A stretch of DNA of 64,000 bases from Terebella lapidaria (GCA_949152475.1 OX424556.1:14442664-14506663); one strand, 5' to 3'. Shown: positions 1 to 13,620, counted from the first letter of the stretch. Translations and numbers: made by a program. The notes: generated by a model not told the origin, from the sequence alone.

Positions 1-2900
1 GTACACGAATGTATCATATTAATTATCGTGTACAGATATTCTTTCATTTGTTTAATCGTGCTTACTTAGTAACAAAGTTTATAAATAAATATCATGCGTA
101 AACCATGGAATTAGATTCCTGAAGTTTAATCAACATAAATAAATACCGGTAGGCCCCTATATATATAGGCCTGTAACCTAGTCACAAGGAACATTATGTG
201 AGAAATATTGGTCAAATAACACAATTCGCCAGTATAATTTCCGTGTATCACGTAATTTTATGACTTCCTAAGAGGAAGAGATAGCATATAAAAAGGGGAA
301 GTCCCCCGTCAAATCCTCTTGGCATGGCAGGTATGACCATGTACCTCGTGATGCCTGCCAGGTTTGCCTGACCTGATGTAGAACCACACCGCCAAGAACG
401 GCGATACCCTACAGGCAGCCTTCGTATCGGCTGGTGTGTATGGTTGTCTCCAGCGTGCGATTGATTCATCCGTATTGTCTGTTTGCGCCCACTGGCAGAA
501 TGATGTGAAATTAATGGAATCAATGTGAGATCGAGTATCTACATTTGTAGGCGGCACTTAATGGGTCGCCGTTTCGGGAGTCTGGGCCCTAGCCATTTGC
601 TGGGAACGTGGGTGGGGAAAACACATACATGTATAGATCTATATTGATAGCTTTATGATGAGATTCTTTCACTATATTCATATGGGGTTTCATGGTGAAA
701 TTCGACGATTGTAACTTAAGAACTATATGCTTCCTTAATTACATGGCACATGTATGTACTTGAAAGTGCTAGTACTGTATCCATTTGGCGTTATACATGT
801 ATGATGGGATTGTAGGACGGCCTCACTGAAAATGACACCGGAGCAAATATCGTCACAACGAAATATATTCAATTGATGAAGTTCCACGATTTTGGGGGGC
901 AACAAGATATGCTTTACATGTATTCATGTAGGTCTATGGGTACATGTATACATACATGTAGAGGTGACATTGGAGATTTTGAGTGAGGTCATTTGCCTAT
1001 AAATTTACATGTACCAATCGGATGGAACCCAATCTAGATGATAGTTCGCTGAACAAACCATGACACGCCTTGCACGTGTTTCCAGCTCTGGCACCGTCGT
1101 GCAGGACGCAGTTACGTGGGCGTGTTTGCATTCTGAACTGTGTGCTGATTCGAGGGGTATTGACATGTCTGGTGGCGAGGAGCCGTGCTGCTTCAACCTC
1201 AGTACACACGCTCCTGCCACTTCTTGAGGGTCGCATCTCACAGAGACGACATGCGGCGAGGCATCCTTCGCAATCAATCGGCGCACGTGAATATCATACT
1301 CGCGGTAGTATCACCGGCAGGAATTATGTATTTCTGTTATGACATCTGCCGATCTACCGGGCCGGTCTGATATCGTCTACATTTGTCCCTTACACTACAT
1401 ATATAGCTCCAGGCAGGGGACGGCTAAAATCCCACGATTAAAATATTAGTTGTTGAAGTGGCTTAGCACAATATTTTTTATATCCCTTTTATAAGACCCA
1501 ACGTTATGAACGGGCTGGAAAAAAAGGATGCATGGGGTAAACCAGTCCAAAGCCCTTGTCTCGTCACTACTCCGAGTAGTCGGTCCGGGCATGACTGCAT
1601 GGTGAGGCATCTAGTGTCGAGGTTTCCGATATAGGCCTTGTTGGAAGGATGATATACTGCAAATTGTAGGCAGTAAGCATTAATCACTGAATTCATTCTA
1701 TGTTCTGACATATTTTACTATTTCCTAAATCTGTTGGGTGATTCCAGACTTTTGTCAAAGGGTGTACGGTAGTGATACTCGTATGTGACACATACATATG
1801 GACATTTTAGTGCAGTTCACAATTGCATTTGCGAAGGGTACTGTGTGATGGCAGCTCTGGTAAAAGGGCTTCGCCTTGGAGCCCTTTCCTCTGTCTAGGG
1901 TGAGTGTGTTTGGTCCGTGCTTGTGTCTGCAGTGGTCCATGTGATTGGTCCTTATTGAACAAGCACCAAGAATTATTTGTCCAAATTCTAGTTTGTCTGA
2001 CGGTGAGAGTGAGGGAGAAAAAACACCCCGACAATGTATAGACTGGCACGATGCCAAGTAGTAGGTTGGCCCTGAGCGTGTCTGCGAGTCAGCTGATTAG
2101 ATAGACATTCTGGCACTGTGCCAGCTATCACACCCGACCACGGTGTCGCCACTCCTGACTACAGCACAAAGCTAACTGACCAATACAAATTATTGTTATT
2201 CACCTACTATTATGACCTTATGTTCATTTCGACCAAAACACTTATGGAATCTATCACGTTCAACGCCGTACACGTGGAAAGACGCAGCTGAAAGGAGTGG
2301 CCGAATAGTTAATCTTTTTTTCACTAGTCTTTTCTGTCTAATGAAATGAACCTGATAACTCCGACCCAATTCTTCCTCCAGCTGCAAAGAAAACAGCTTT
2401 TGCACAGACGTGCCAAATAGTTCTAATCCGTAGTTATATCCTATTAAAAATTGAAAGAAAATCTATAATTTGTGACAAAAAAGAAATGGGCGAACAATCT
2501 GCGCATCGGCTTTGGTAGCCTTCCTGGTTATTCCCAGTGCATTCCCTTGATAATGTGGAGAGTGCAAAACAAGTAACTTTTTATTAACATGCAACAGGAA
2601 ATATAAGCATGCAGTCGTACCAGAACTACAAACCTCAACTCCTTCCACATCAATAGATAAGATAACAAATCTTAAGTTTTCTAGCAGCATGTTTGTGTTT
2701 CTATCAACACATTGTATTTTCAATTGTGAAAAAACTGTGATGAAAGGCTGACTGCGTCATATATTGATTCATTCGTAATGTGTGAAGCAATCACCATGAG
2801 AGATATCAGATGGTGCAATGATACGTTGTTTGTATCCCCAGGAATGCCACCTTGAGATCAGGACAAAGACACGATCAAACACATGTTTCCAATACTATAG
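1..2900. other. intergenic DNA, no supported gene
   Basis: No reading frame here resembles a protein family and none is bounded by convincing splice sites. The stretch contains scattered TACATGTA-type microsatellite seeds, for example near 600-640 and 900-960. A slightly GC-richer patch lies at about 1020-1380, but its overlapping short frames on both strands show no recognisable domain. Confidence 0.5.
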
Positions 2901-2910
2901 TCCTAAGCTT

Positions 2911-3350
2911 CTGGTGTACATGTAGGTTTTATACATCAAATGAACTGCGTCTAACATATATCTGGTGTATATGTAGGTTTACACATCAAGTGAACTGTGT
3001 CTGAACAAGATCTAGCCTATATCTTGTGTACATGTAGGTTTACGCATTAAGTGAACTCCGTCTAACGAAGATCTAGCCTATATTTGGTGTACATGTAGGT
3101 TTTATACATCAAGTGAACTGCCTCTAACGAAGATCTAGCCTATATCATGTGTACATGTAGATTAACACATCAAGTGAACTGCGTGTAACGAAGATCTAGC
3201 CTATATTTGGTGTACATGTAGGTTTTATACATCAAGTGAACTGCGTCTAACGAAGATCTACCCTATATCTGGTGTACATGTAGGTTTACACATCAAGTGA
3301 ACTGCGTGTAATGAAGATCCAGCCTATATCGTGTGTACATGTACATGTAG
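2911..3350. repeat. minisatellite, about 61-bp unit, 7 copies
   Basis: A unit beginning TGTACATGTAGGTTT and continuing through CATCAAGTGAACTGCGT and GAAGATCTAGCCTATAT recurs from about 2915, with later copies near 3031, 3091, 3151, 3212 and 3273. Spacing is about 60-61 bp. The first copies are shortened, and the array ends in a CATGTACATGTAG run near 3340. No coding role is seen. Confidence 0.85.
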
Positions 3351-3654
3351 GTTACATCTGCTATACCCTCGTGAGCTTTCACTTCGTTACATATATGTCC
3401 ATACAGGTATGCATTCCAGGAAAAAAACATAAATTGAGCGATTCATCAACTATTTGATCATTTGACATACATCTATGTAGGCCTATCCTTATCAGACTGA
3501 TCAGCGCATGCAAACAGTCCAATTTATGACCACGAGGTATGTTTTTGTGACATTGTAATGTAAACAAGAGCATAAAACTTCGACGAGTTGAACTGTGACT
3601 CATTGAAAATGTGTAGATGTAGGTCCTACACAACAGCAAACTATACAATTCTAG

Positions 3655-4425
3655 GTGATCGAACCCGCCCCACATAACAGTTAGAAGTCTAGAAGGTTCA
3701 ACTCGCGCCACATAAAGAAGTGTAGAGGGACAAACCTTCCCCATATAAAAGAAGCGTACGATCCAACCCACCTCACATAACAGTTACAAGTGTAGAAGGT
3801 CAAACCTGCCCCATGTAACTGTTACAAGTTTATAAGATCCAACCCGCCTCACATAACAGTTACAAGTGTAGAAGGTCAAACCTGCCCCATATAACTGTTA
3901 CAAATGTATAAGATCCAACCCGCCTCACATAACAGTTACAAGTGTAGAAGGTCAAACCTGCCCCCATATAACTGTTACAAGTGTATAAGATCCAACTCGC
4001 CTCACATAACAGTTACAAGTGTAGAAGGTCAAACCTGCCCCATATAACTGTTACAAGTGTATAAGATCCAACCCGCCCCACATAACAGTTACAAGTGTAG
4101 AAGGTCAAACCTGCCCCATATAACTGTTACAAGTGTATAAGATCCAACCCGCCCCACGTAACAATTAGAAGTGTAGAAGGTCAAACCTGCCCCATAGAAC
4201 TGTTACAAGTGTGTAAGATCCAACCAGCCTCACATAACAGTTACAAGTGTAGGAGATCAAACTTGCCCCATATAACTGTTACAAGTGTATAAGATCCAAC
4301 CCGCCTCACATAACAGTTAGAAGTGTTGGAGATCAAAACGCCTCATATAACTGTTACAAGTGTATAAGATCCAACCCGCCTCACATAACAGTTACAAGTG
4401 TAGAGGGATCCAACCCGCATAACAG
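3655..4425. repeat. minisatellite, about 76-bp composite unit
   Basis: The unit alternates CACATAACAGTTACAAGTGTAGAAGGTC-like and CATATAACTGTTACAAGTGTATAAGATCC-like halves of about 38 bp, so the array is a dimeric higher-order repeat with a period near 76 bp. About eight clear dimers run from 3770 to 4400, with degenerate copies on the left from 3655. Each dimer holds AACAGTTA and TAACTGTT in opposite orientation and could form small hairpins. Confidence 0.85.
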
Positions 4426-4429
4426 GCCC

Positions 4430-7400
4430 CACACAGTCTTCGTTTTCGTTGTCTTGTTGACAATATTCAGTAACCTGAGGCCTGCATTAGGTACAAATGA
4501 CTGCATGGTGAACGAAAAAACACGTACATGTATGCACGTATGACTACTACCAGTGTGCTGCAAGTTGTTCCCTGTGGCTGGTTTGTAACACATGACCAAA
4601 TGTGTGTTAATTACCAATCAGCAGCAGATAGTATTGCACAATGATGACTCTGTGGCCTCTGGTCCAGTCATTAACATGGGCCCGTTTTGGCAAAACTCGG
4701 TCGCATGTGTCCTGATAAGCTTATAACTGCGCCTACCAACGACTCCGTGATACTGTTGAAAACATTACATAAAAAGCTATAATTATGTGCGACGGAAGTA
4801 TCATATAGATATTTATATCAGCATGACTTACCAAGGAAATAAGTTGTTAGGTTTCTGGGCCAGAGAACAGAGGGACAGACTGCTATTGTACACTAATTGT
4901 AAACATGTAAAACTCGCGTGACTATCATAGCTTCCAGCGGCATGACCAGTATAATGCCGATATATTTTGCACTATTAAAAATATACCATAGCATGGTGCA
5001 GTACGTTGGTTATTAATAATCATATTATGTCAAAGCATAACCATTTCTGAATCATGCGAAAATATTTTCTTTTAAGAACTCGCTTGCATAACAGACTTAC
5101 TTTACCATTGGTCGTTTATTGGGTGATATAATTAAACCGCAGAAGTGGTGTTTGTTCTGGGTTAAGGGTGGTGTGCACTTGACATCATGAGAAGATTAAA
5201 ATCGAAAAATGTGAACTAGACGCGTGGTATGAGTGATGAGAAAAAATGTAAATCACTAAACTTTCATGCAGTATTTGATTGTGTATGGAAAGATACCTCG
5301 CGATGAAAATTTCAAGGAAAAATCGATAAACGACAATTTCATCTCTGTGAGATTTGTACACGTACAGTACAACGCCTGAATTCGCTTCTCGTTCGAAGCC
5401 GTATTTGTTGACTATAGGTCCGCGGGGCGTGAAAGGTGCTCCAGTCGACGGACGCTCGATCAGCTCTCGACATAGAAGCCACTCAAATTTATGAATTATA
5501 ACGATCGACCACAAACGGTCATCAACCCCAGGGTCTGGTCTGGAAGTGAGAGAGTGCACAACGTTTGTTGAACCCTTCCATAAAATGTCTGTTTGTCTGC
5601 CGGGTTGCAGGCACTTTGCATCAAAATAGAATAAATTCAACGTGATTGATCCATAAATCTCCAGTTCCGTAAGACATATGGGCTAATTGTTCGGCGTAAA
5701 AATACCTAATTGGTTCCTCTGGTGAGTGCATCTCCTTTGTGATTCTTGTTCCACGAAGTTCAAAGCCTCATTAGCGGAAGGTAGCAAGTGGTTGGATGTT
5801 AATTGTTTGTTTACCTGTGCACAGTGTATCTATAGTCTTCCCGACAATTGTCAGTGCAAGGTTCGAGCTTTGCATCCATCTGAACCACCAATCATTTTCA
5901 ACTTACATCACTTGTAAGTTATGTATGGGCCAGGTGATGATTTGTAACATGAGAAATACTATTTCTTGTAAGATGCTACCTGTAGTCACCGTATTTCGGC
6001 AGATACCAATATGGGTTTTTGATATCGGTATGAGAAGTGATTCCCTCAAACTTAACATACTTCTGAAAGGATGACCTATATATAGCTGGTCGATGTCACA
6101 GATGTAGTCATGCACCCATTAAGTTGATAGAGGATTATCCACCACTTATATACAACACTGTTATAATGGCTGCTGCTGTCTAGGATTAGTTTCATATGGC
6201 TTCAAGAGCGACTCCGGAGTTCGGTGAGAAATCTGGAATCAGCTTGTTTGTCCACGAATTTGTGATGTCTGTTTCACCAGAGAACATCAACAGTTACATA
6301 ATCATGTCCCTGACGAGCCACACTGGCGAGTGCAGTACTTGTCGTCTCCCATACATGTAGATGTCTAGACGCGAGATAAGCCGCCAGTCGCTCCGTGACT
6401 GGACAATTGCGTCTGCAACGTCCCGTCCGAGAGTCCAGATGCCACTCCATCAGTCTGGCTGCTCCCGGTCAGGCGGTCAATATACTAGTACGTGTAGACT
6501 GGGGACAGGGTCTGGCAGCAGAGGCTCGGGGTGGGACAGGCTTGCCCGACTCTTAGCTCCCTCCTGACACTTCGCCTCCCTCCGTCCATGAGCTAAAGGA
6601 TCTCTGGCCCTGTTGCTTCTCACATCATTTAGCGTGTGGGGGGAATATGAATATATAGAGACAACATTGCCCAAAGCGAGATGTGCCTCGCTATTTATGG
6701 ACATAGAGAAGTGTGAAAAGGAACCCTGGATGACTGTTTGACGACATAAAACTGTCGACCATATAGTGAGGGAGCGGGATACCTACACGTATGAGACGTT
6801 TATGGTTCTGAGCTAGAAAGTTCGACAGTCTATTAGCATTAGGCCTAACCAGTGAGCAAGACAGTATGGTAGAGATTCATACGACGTGTGAACAAGACAG
6901 CAAAGTGGGTTGTCTTCAATTGTGAGTAGTGAAGGTGTGCATATGGCTCAGTGGCTTGGAGAAGGGGAAGGGAGAGTGGAATAAGAAGTCAGGGGTAGGG
7001 TAGGGTTAAGGGGACCTACACTCATTAATAGACATCCTCTATTTGACCAGTCATTGATAGGTGCATCAATCTAAACACATCGTTAATCATCGCAGCCTTA
7101 ATTACTGGGGAAGGAGTTTGACTGGTGAAGCTCTGGGAAGCTGTTGTCGTGCGACCTTGGCTGGCTCCGATGGTCGTCTTTTGTTGACGGTAATGGATGC
7201 TCTCTGATGACAGAATTAGTTTTCCTGTGTACACGTACCTGCCGCTCATACCAATCAAAATCTGGCCGCGGTATGCGAGATTTGAAGAAGCAATTAGCTC
7301 CGTGAAGAGCACAGCTCTAACTGCTTCTGATGGACGCAGAGGTAGAGTGCAGCTGATAGAGGTGGATAATGGATACATGAAGTATCTAGGCGTACATGTA

Positions 7401-10130
7401 GAATACTATACTAGGCAGGTGGGACAGGACCAGGCCTTACCGCAACTCTCAAACCCACCCAACATACATTTGCTGACAAAACAGATGCATTAGTGTACAA
7501 TATTGTAAGATAGTTGAAAACAATTTATCTTCGATAAATTCCAGTCAAATACTCCTGTACATGTACATGTAGCTAATGTGTTGCTTCTCTAATGAAAATA
7601 CGCTGTTTTAATGGTCGTGTGCCGAGAAGTATTTTGGACACGTGCCGCAGTGAGTGGTGGCGGGATCATATTGATTTTGGCGGAGATTGCGGAAGGTCAG
7701 CAGCCAATGGCAGTGTCCATCCTGCGGTCAGCGGGCCACGGAAAACCAACTGCGCAGTTCCCCGCATGGCTGCTACTGGCAATTTGCCAAGTCATATCAC
7801 ACGATTTTTTTCTTCTTACAAAACAATACAACTCAAGATGGGTTCGTCTCGGGACAAGGGAATGAAGACATGAAAAACAATAGATGACACAATAGTAAAC
7901 AGCAAAAATGACATTGGAATGTACCTGGAAACAATGGTCGTGACTATCACTATTATCAGAAACCCATAAGAGATGGGTTTCTGCTATTATAGTGATAGCC
8001 ACGAGCATACGATTCGAAATTTTTCCGTGATTGTGACATTATTGTGTACATCAAATGTATCCGATCTTTCGTTCCGTCACGAGTGTGTGCCGGATATAGT
8101 TTAGTGATTAGTGGTGTTCAGAGAAAACAACACTTCGTGATATACAAGATGATTATTGTACCTGACTTTTTACATCACTACATAATCACAACGTCTCTCG
8201 TTATATATTTCTCGTCAAATGCAAGTGATGCATAACTATATGGTATTAGGACCTTGGGGTCCGAATGGTCAGTGGTCATGATATGTCCAGTGTTGTTGTG
8301 TTATCGTAACTCTGACTCATGTGGTTGATTTACTGGTCATGAGAGTTTTCACTGCACATGAGTGTAAAGCGAAGAATTATCCATAAGTACGTGTATCACG
8401 AGATATTGTTGTATATACTCGGTGGCGATTTCTCGGAAATAGATGATGCGGCCTTGTGACCAGTATTCTCGGAACTGTGAATTGCTGTGGATCGGTTGCC
8501 CTCTGCAGGAGGAGCCAAAAAAATTACGGGACTGGTCTTTGATGTTGCAGCCGTGAACTGGAGATTAGATGTGGACTTGTCCTCACATAAACCTGGCTAC
8601 TTTATGCAATCAGTATAGGAAAAGCTGCAAATCAGATGGGATTATCGTAAAATTGACCAATCTACGCGTTGTATAACACAGTTCGCCCAGGCACATGGCT
8701 GCTACCGTCAGCGATCATGAGTAATTCCCCTGGAATGTTTGTTCATGATATTCATGCACTTGATCCGTATATATATAACAACTGGACCCCACCCCGTTGA
8801 TTTACCGTTTACGCATAACAGCTCCCGTCGTATATAAGCCACTGTAGCCTAAACATTTACATTTTTGTCTGACGTAAACGACTCAGAATATTGCTAAACA
8901 GATAGACGCTGAATTTTGGAAATACTGCATACATGTACATGTAATATAGTTTCACTGAAAGGAAGTTCGTTTGCAGATGAAGTCATCGCAATTAAAATAT
9001 GTGTCTCTCACCGAAATAATAAAAAAATAACCCGAAGTCGTGTCAAGTGACCGTACATCCCCAATCATCAGTCAAACCACACAGACGAGTCAAATACGTG
9101 TACATTCATACGTGTATTGTTCTATAAAATTTGTACATGGTCAATTTTAAGCCATCATTGTAAAGGTGAGTATTGTCTTTACGCCCGCAGCCATCTCCTT
9201 TGTTCCAGACGCCACACAATCCAGTGCACTGAGTCAAGGAGCATGACCCGTACATGCTTCAGCCTTTCATTTGCAAATCCTGACATTTAGCAAAGCCATG
9301 CAACGAATGATGAATGCATTGTCGGCTAAATACAAATGTGAGTTCAAACCTCAATCGTTCTCTTTGCAAACTACTTCCTTTTGTCCATATTCTGTGGTAT
9401 TCGATCAGGTGTAATATTATTAGCGGTTTCAGTGACAAGACAGGACCCGACCCCGGGTGTGTGATAAGTGTAATCCACGGACACTTGTCCAGTGCGACAC
9501 CCGACCATCAATGGAAGCGACGTGTTCCCGGGACAATGCCGAGACAATGGTCGTGCCAATGAAGTCCAATCAGGCATGAATGAGAGCAAGGACGAGGTGG
9601 GTATATATTGGACTGCACCCTGTATCCTTGTTGTATGTACGGAGCCACGCTGTGAGGTCCCGAGCTGGAGGACTCGGGACAATGGTTCCGACACCTAGAG
9701 CCCCTCAAGGAACCTGTCCTCCAGGCTATCAGCTATTGTCCCGGCACACAATACACCTGGATCGTAACAGGCAATAGTACTGTACTACTACATGTATACC
9801 CTACCAGGCCGTCTGTTTATATTTGTCGACGAATTAGTTCCATAATCAAACAAAATTCAGATATTGAATGCAAAGAATTCGGACAGAAGACTTTCGATTT
9901 TTGCTCTGGGAAACAACATATGCGTAGGTTTACTTGTGGATTTCTGTTATTGGTCAAGGTCAAGAATATTTTGCCATAGAGATCAAACTGCCAGAGAAAT
10001 ACATGCGTTCACTGACTGGGAAGTATAACCAGAACTTAAACAAAAATTCCAATACAGTGATGAACTATATTTATTATTCACCCTGTTGTTAAGAAGCCCT
10101 GGGATGGAGGGTTGAAGTACTGTATCCTAG
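4430..10130. other. intergenic DNA, no supported gene
   Basis: This is about 5.7 kb without a recognised gene. Frames at 5185-5640 (minus), 7197-7493 (plus) and 9371-9694 (minus) are open but match no family I know and lack flanking splice or start context. GC-richer islands occur near 5340-5560, 6360-6600, 7620-7780 and 9440-9720. One short hairpin insertion at 7950-7990 is listed separately. Confidence 0.45.
7950..7990. mobile_element. 27-bp hairpin insertion with 7-bp direct repeats, copy 1
   Basis: The palindrome occupies 7957-7983. Its 11-bp arms are CAGAAACCCAT and the exact complement, around the 5-nt centre AAGAG. It is flanked on both sides by CTATTAT (7950-7956 and 7984-7990). An identical 27-mer lies at 22543-22569 with a different 7-bp flank. 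Removing the insert and one CTATTAT leaves a 21-bp palindrome with arms CTATCACTA/TAGTGATAG around TTA, so this copy landed in the centre of an existing inverted repeat. A transposase-dependent mini-element is an inference; identity and flanks are read directly. Confidence 0.75.
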
Positions 10131-10137
10131 AACAACA

Positions 10138-10265
10138 GGCCCAAGTAGCGCACCTTACTCTGTTAATACTACTCACCCACTGAATGTATACCATATTCAA
10201 TCCGTCTGGCTCATATTTAATCTTCATTGAATTTAGAAGAAATGGTAAGCTGCGCTACATGGGCC
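10138..10265. mobile_element. short inverted-repeat element (MITE-like)
   Basis: The left end GGCCCAAGTAGCGCACCTTA (10138-10157) pairs with the complement of the right end at 10246-10265, GGCCCATGTAGCGCAGCTTA, with three differences over 20 bp. The interior is AT-rich and non-coding. No clean target duplication is visible. A separate 9-bp inverted pair, CCTGTTGTT at 10082-10090 and AACAACAGG at 10131-10139, abuts the left end. Confidence 0.45.
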
Positions 10266-10328
10266 GAAGAACCATGCCAGGCAATGTATCTTCATATTCC
10301 ACTGGGAGAAAAGTATAGGCGACATTAA

Positions 10329-10420
10329 TGTCTGGTGCTAAATATCAGACGACCATGGGCGCGGTTGTGTGGTTGGGGAGCAGTGGAGTAGGTGGGTTCG
10401 ACTCCCACCCCAGACAAACA

Positions 10421-10451
<31 letters not shown>

Positions 10452-10455
10452 CCGG
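10329..10455 (+). mobile_element. tRNA-derived SINE-like sequence with (GA)n tail
   Basis: At 10391-10413 the sequence shows a tRNA T-arm: stem GTGGG/CCCAC closing the loop TTCGACT, with an exact Pol III B-box GGTTCGACTCC. The following CCCAGAC can pair with GTCTGGT at 10330, giving six of seven acceptor pairs. The D and anticodon arms do not fold well, so this is a poor candidate for a working tRNA. A (GA)n run (10421-10450) follows immediately, as in many SINE tails. SINE origin is an inference from the B-box plus simple-repeat tail. Confidence 0.5.
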
Positions 10456-10459
10456 TGAT

Positions 10460-11540
10460 CAAGGGGGCAGAATGTCTGGTGGCCCCGCTCTCTGCTTCCC
10501 TGACACACAACGTGCCTCGAACGTCGGCGTCACAGCGTCACTCCACAGTCGACAACATGGACACCATACACGTACACATTGTACCATCTGTTCACACCTT
10601 AATGCAGATTATGCAGTAAAGCGATTATGGTCCTTATCGTGTTCTTGATTCCACTGATATAAGATAGTGGCACATCAATTGGAAGTGCTCAAATATTTTT
10701 GGTATCAAGTTTAGCCAGAGCATCCATTTTTGCTTGAACATGTATAATCAACAGTGTATCGCTCAAGCAATACGGTCCTAAATATCGCAGGACTGTCTAA
10801 ACAGACACTGTATATTATGCAACTGATACTGTCCAACTGAGAAAACATTGACACAGACATGTAGGCTCAGCCCACCGCCAAAGTGGCTGTCCCCAGCTTC
10901 TGATCCATTCTGAAAAGTGAACACCCCCACAGCACAACCTCGTGGTTTGTCTCAGTTTACGTTCAATGCTGCAACACATACATGTATTTATTCACAAGTC
11001 AAAGATACAGACTGTTTACTGTAACTTGGTTGAAAAAAAATTGCTCACGAAGTCTGATTAAGATAACATAATGTCAATGAAGATTAGGGCAACCATGAAT
11101 ACACGTGCATGTGGATATACCATCACATCCGCCTACACAACCATTACAGTCATATGATGTTCGTAAAAAAAATGTTCGCACAGCACAGTCGATTTAGAAT
11201 TAGAATTACGTGAAAATGTGGAGAATCCAGAGATCTCTAGATGAAGTCTTGGCTACAAACACATGCATGTTCATTCGCAGAGTGTATATCGTGTCCCTGA
11301 AGACGGTGACACTGAGAGTGAGAGGACACACCCCCATGCATTCGTCACAGGTCGGTTATCAGCTCAAGGCTTGTTGATCTGTGTCCCGGGATCAATTGAC
11401 AGAACACTCCTTTCTTCGAACATAGTCATTGACGATAGAGTAAATGTTAACTCTGTCGAGTATCCACCAATAAGGACCCATCCCATATGCGGCACTGCCT
11501 CTGAACATTGTCTCAACACGCCCGGAAAGCCGAGCTAGTA
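10460..11540. other. intergenic DNA, nothing recognised
   Basis: Only short unrelated frames are present. The frame at 11263-11538 is open but matches no family I know. No splice-bounded exon or repeat could be identified. Confidence 0.4.
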
Positions 11541-11544
11541 GCCT

Positions 11545-12235
11545 ATGTCGCGACCCTGTTTGATCAGTTTTAAGGGTACTTTTTATGGTTTGTTTAAGAA
11601 GAATGATGCGTTACCTCGTCAGTTGGCCACATCGACTCGAGGTGAAGAAAAGGACACATCATTTAGTGATCATTTACGTACGGTGGCCCATATATGGCAT
11701 AATTATTTGATTAAAAATGATTTACAAAGTAACAATCTGTACTACCAGGGTCCTCGGTTTTATAATATTCAGTTAGCACGCTTAAGAATTGGGTGCAGTT
11801 CATTCAATTTCCATTTATATGAAAATCTGCATGTGGTCGACCGTCCAAATTGTGCGTGTGGCTTTTACCGAGAAGACCCTGGTCACTTCTTTATGCAATG
11901 CCCTCGCTACTCAATGGAGCGCAGACTGTAATTCGAAAAACTTTATGGACTTCCAATAACTTCTCATCTATTGATGCATGGTTGTCTATCTTACGCACTT
12001 GAAACTAACTCCTTGATAATTAATGCCGCTTTAAATTACATTGCTGATACAAAACGATTTGAAAAATGAAATATGATGTACTTTGTTTAAGGTACCCACT
12101 TCAATATGCTTGAGTATACGCGTCAATCTTATGACTGTTCCGTTTCATCAAATGTAACATATTGCACATACCTTGTTTCTTCTGTTGAAACCCATTAATA
12201 TATGCTATTGCATGTTTGGGGATCATTAAATAAAG
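11545..12235 (+). pseudogene. 3' end of a non-LTR (LINE) retrotransposon ORF2, interrupted
   Basis: The frame from 11545 reads through a leucine/arginine-rich segment ending LRIGCSSFNFHLYENL and then C-x-CGF...DPGHFFMQCPRYS, the cysteine-histidine tail found after the reverse transcriptase in many CR1/L2/Jockey-type LINEs. A TAA at 11929-11931 breaks the frame. The same frame then stays open to a TGA at 12067-12069, ending in IADTKRF, like the 'I..T.RF' ends of these ORFs. AATAAA lies at 12229-12234. No reverse-transcriptase catalytic core is present upstream, so this is a 5'-truncated, dead copy. The exact LINE clade is not resolved. Confidence 0.8.
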
Positions 12236-12239
12236 TTTA

Positions 12240-13130
12240 TGCACAAAATAATTTTTTTAAAGCTGCTGCCTTTGAATGTATGGAATATTTTTTTTCAAAA
12301 CCATTTTTTTTTGTTAAACACATCTTATGCAATATAACAGAAGGTGTTCTCACTGATTTTGACGATTACAGTCCGTCCGGGTTGTCTTTTCAGCCGTTTT
12401 AGTGTCCATTTTGTACTGGTTTTGTGAATAAACAAACGAAGTTTATCCATCAAACGTGAATGTAAACAAATGCTCAAATCGCGCTTAAAAGTCCACATCG
12501 AGTACATTTTCCAGTTCGTCGGTGCATATATAGTGTAGTTATGAGAAAATAATCAGTGATATACCATGATGTGCGTGTAATTGTCAGTCTCTCTCGCACT
12601 TCTATGCTTTGTTCACATCTGCGCGTGATGGATACAGTTCCTGTATGTACGCGAGAACCATCTGTTCAAATGAGCAAAATTTCCCTGAGGACTGGTCATT
12701 TTCATTACATTTGATGTGAGTATGTTTCATTCAGTTAGTTTAGCATGTTTAATATGAAATATAGTTTTCAAAAAAATATTGACTCGTTTCGAAGGCAGCT
12801 GCTTTAAGGCAGAAGAAATGCCTTCATGGTATAGCAGAATTTTTCCCATTTGTTCTTCGTCGTTTTCGTTTCCGCGCGATAACTCAATAACGCCCGAATG
12901 GATCGTCTTGAAATTTTCACCACTGCTCAGACATATGTACGTGTTATGTATATTTATAGCAGGATCCGAAACACGCGAGGTCCGTGAGGATGAAATCGAT
13001 GTCAATTTTTTAACTTTGTTTACGCGCGATAGCTCAAAGGAGTCCTTATAGGCAGCGGCTGTTAAGTTTTGCAAGAGGTTTATTTTACAAGAGGTTCATA
13101 CATGTATAACATCAGGGAAGAATCGATTTT
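12240..13130. other. intergenic DNA, no supported gene
   Basis: AT-rich DNA with oligo-T runs. The minus frame at 12727-13074 and the plus frame at 12779-13051 overlap each other and match nothing known. The bases just after the LINE end may be its 3' UTR. Confidence 0.4.
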
Positions 13131-13250
13131 GGGATCAATCCGTATTATTGTATCCCCCGAACAAAGTTCGGCGGATACTATGGATTTGGCCTCGTCGTCC
13201 GCGTCCGCGTCCGTGTCCGCGTCCGCGTCCGCGTCCGCAGAGATTTTCTT

Positions 13251-13620
13251 GTGAACGCGCTACAGGCCGCAATTCTCACCCGATCACCATTATTTTTTGC
13301 AGGCACATATATAATGGTAAGATCCCGACACCAATCGATTTTGGTTGCCGTGGCAACTGAATTGGTCGTTTGGGGACACATTTTGCATTGAAAACAGCCT
13401 GTTTGAGACACATGGCTTGTGAACGCGCTACAGGCCGCAATTCTCACCCGATCACCATTATTTTTCACAGGCACATATATTATGGTAAGATCCCGACACC
13501 AATCGATTTTGGTTGCCGTGGCAACTGAATTGGTCGTTTGGGGACACATTTTGCATTGAAAACAGCCTGTTTGAGACACATGGCTTGTGAACGCTCTACA
13601 GATGGCAATTTTTGACGAAT
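13251..13620. repeat. 168-bp tandem duplication inside the 13-16 kb element
   Basis: The word GTGAACGCGCTACAG starts at 13251 and 13419 and recurs as GTGAACGCTCTACAG at 13587, a period of 168 bp. The first two copies are nearly identical and the third decays after about 30 bp. Because 168 is a multiple of three, the minus strand stays open for 170 codons across the array; that frame is a by-product of the repeat. Confidence 0.9.

Noticed and set aside
3655..4425. CRISPR-like array of repeats and spacers
   Set aside because: The unit repeats over its whole length with no unique spacers, and the DNA is eukaryotic; it is a minisatellite.
5185..5640. 151-codon minus-strand open frame
   Set aside because: No recognisable domain, no splice or promoter context, and its C-terminal half is low-quality Phe/Ile/His-rich sequence.
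10329..10415. functional tRNA gene
   Set aside because: T-arm and acceptor are good but D and anticodon arms do not fold; a simple-repeat tail follows, so a SINE is more likely.
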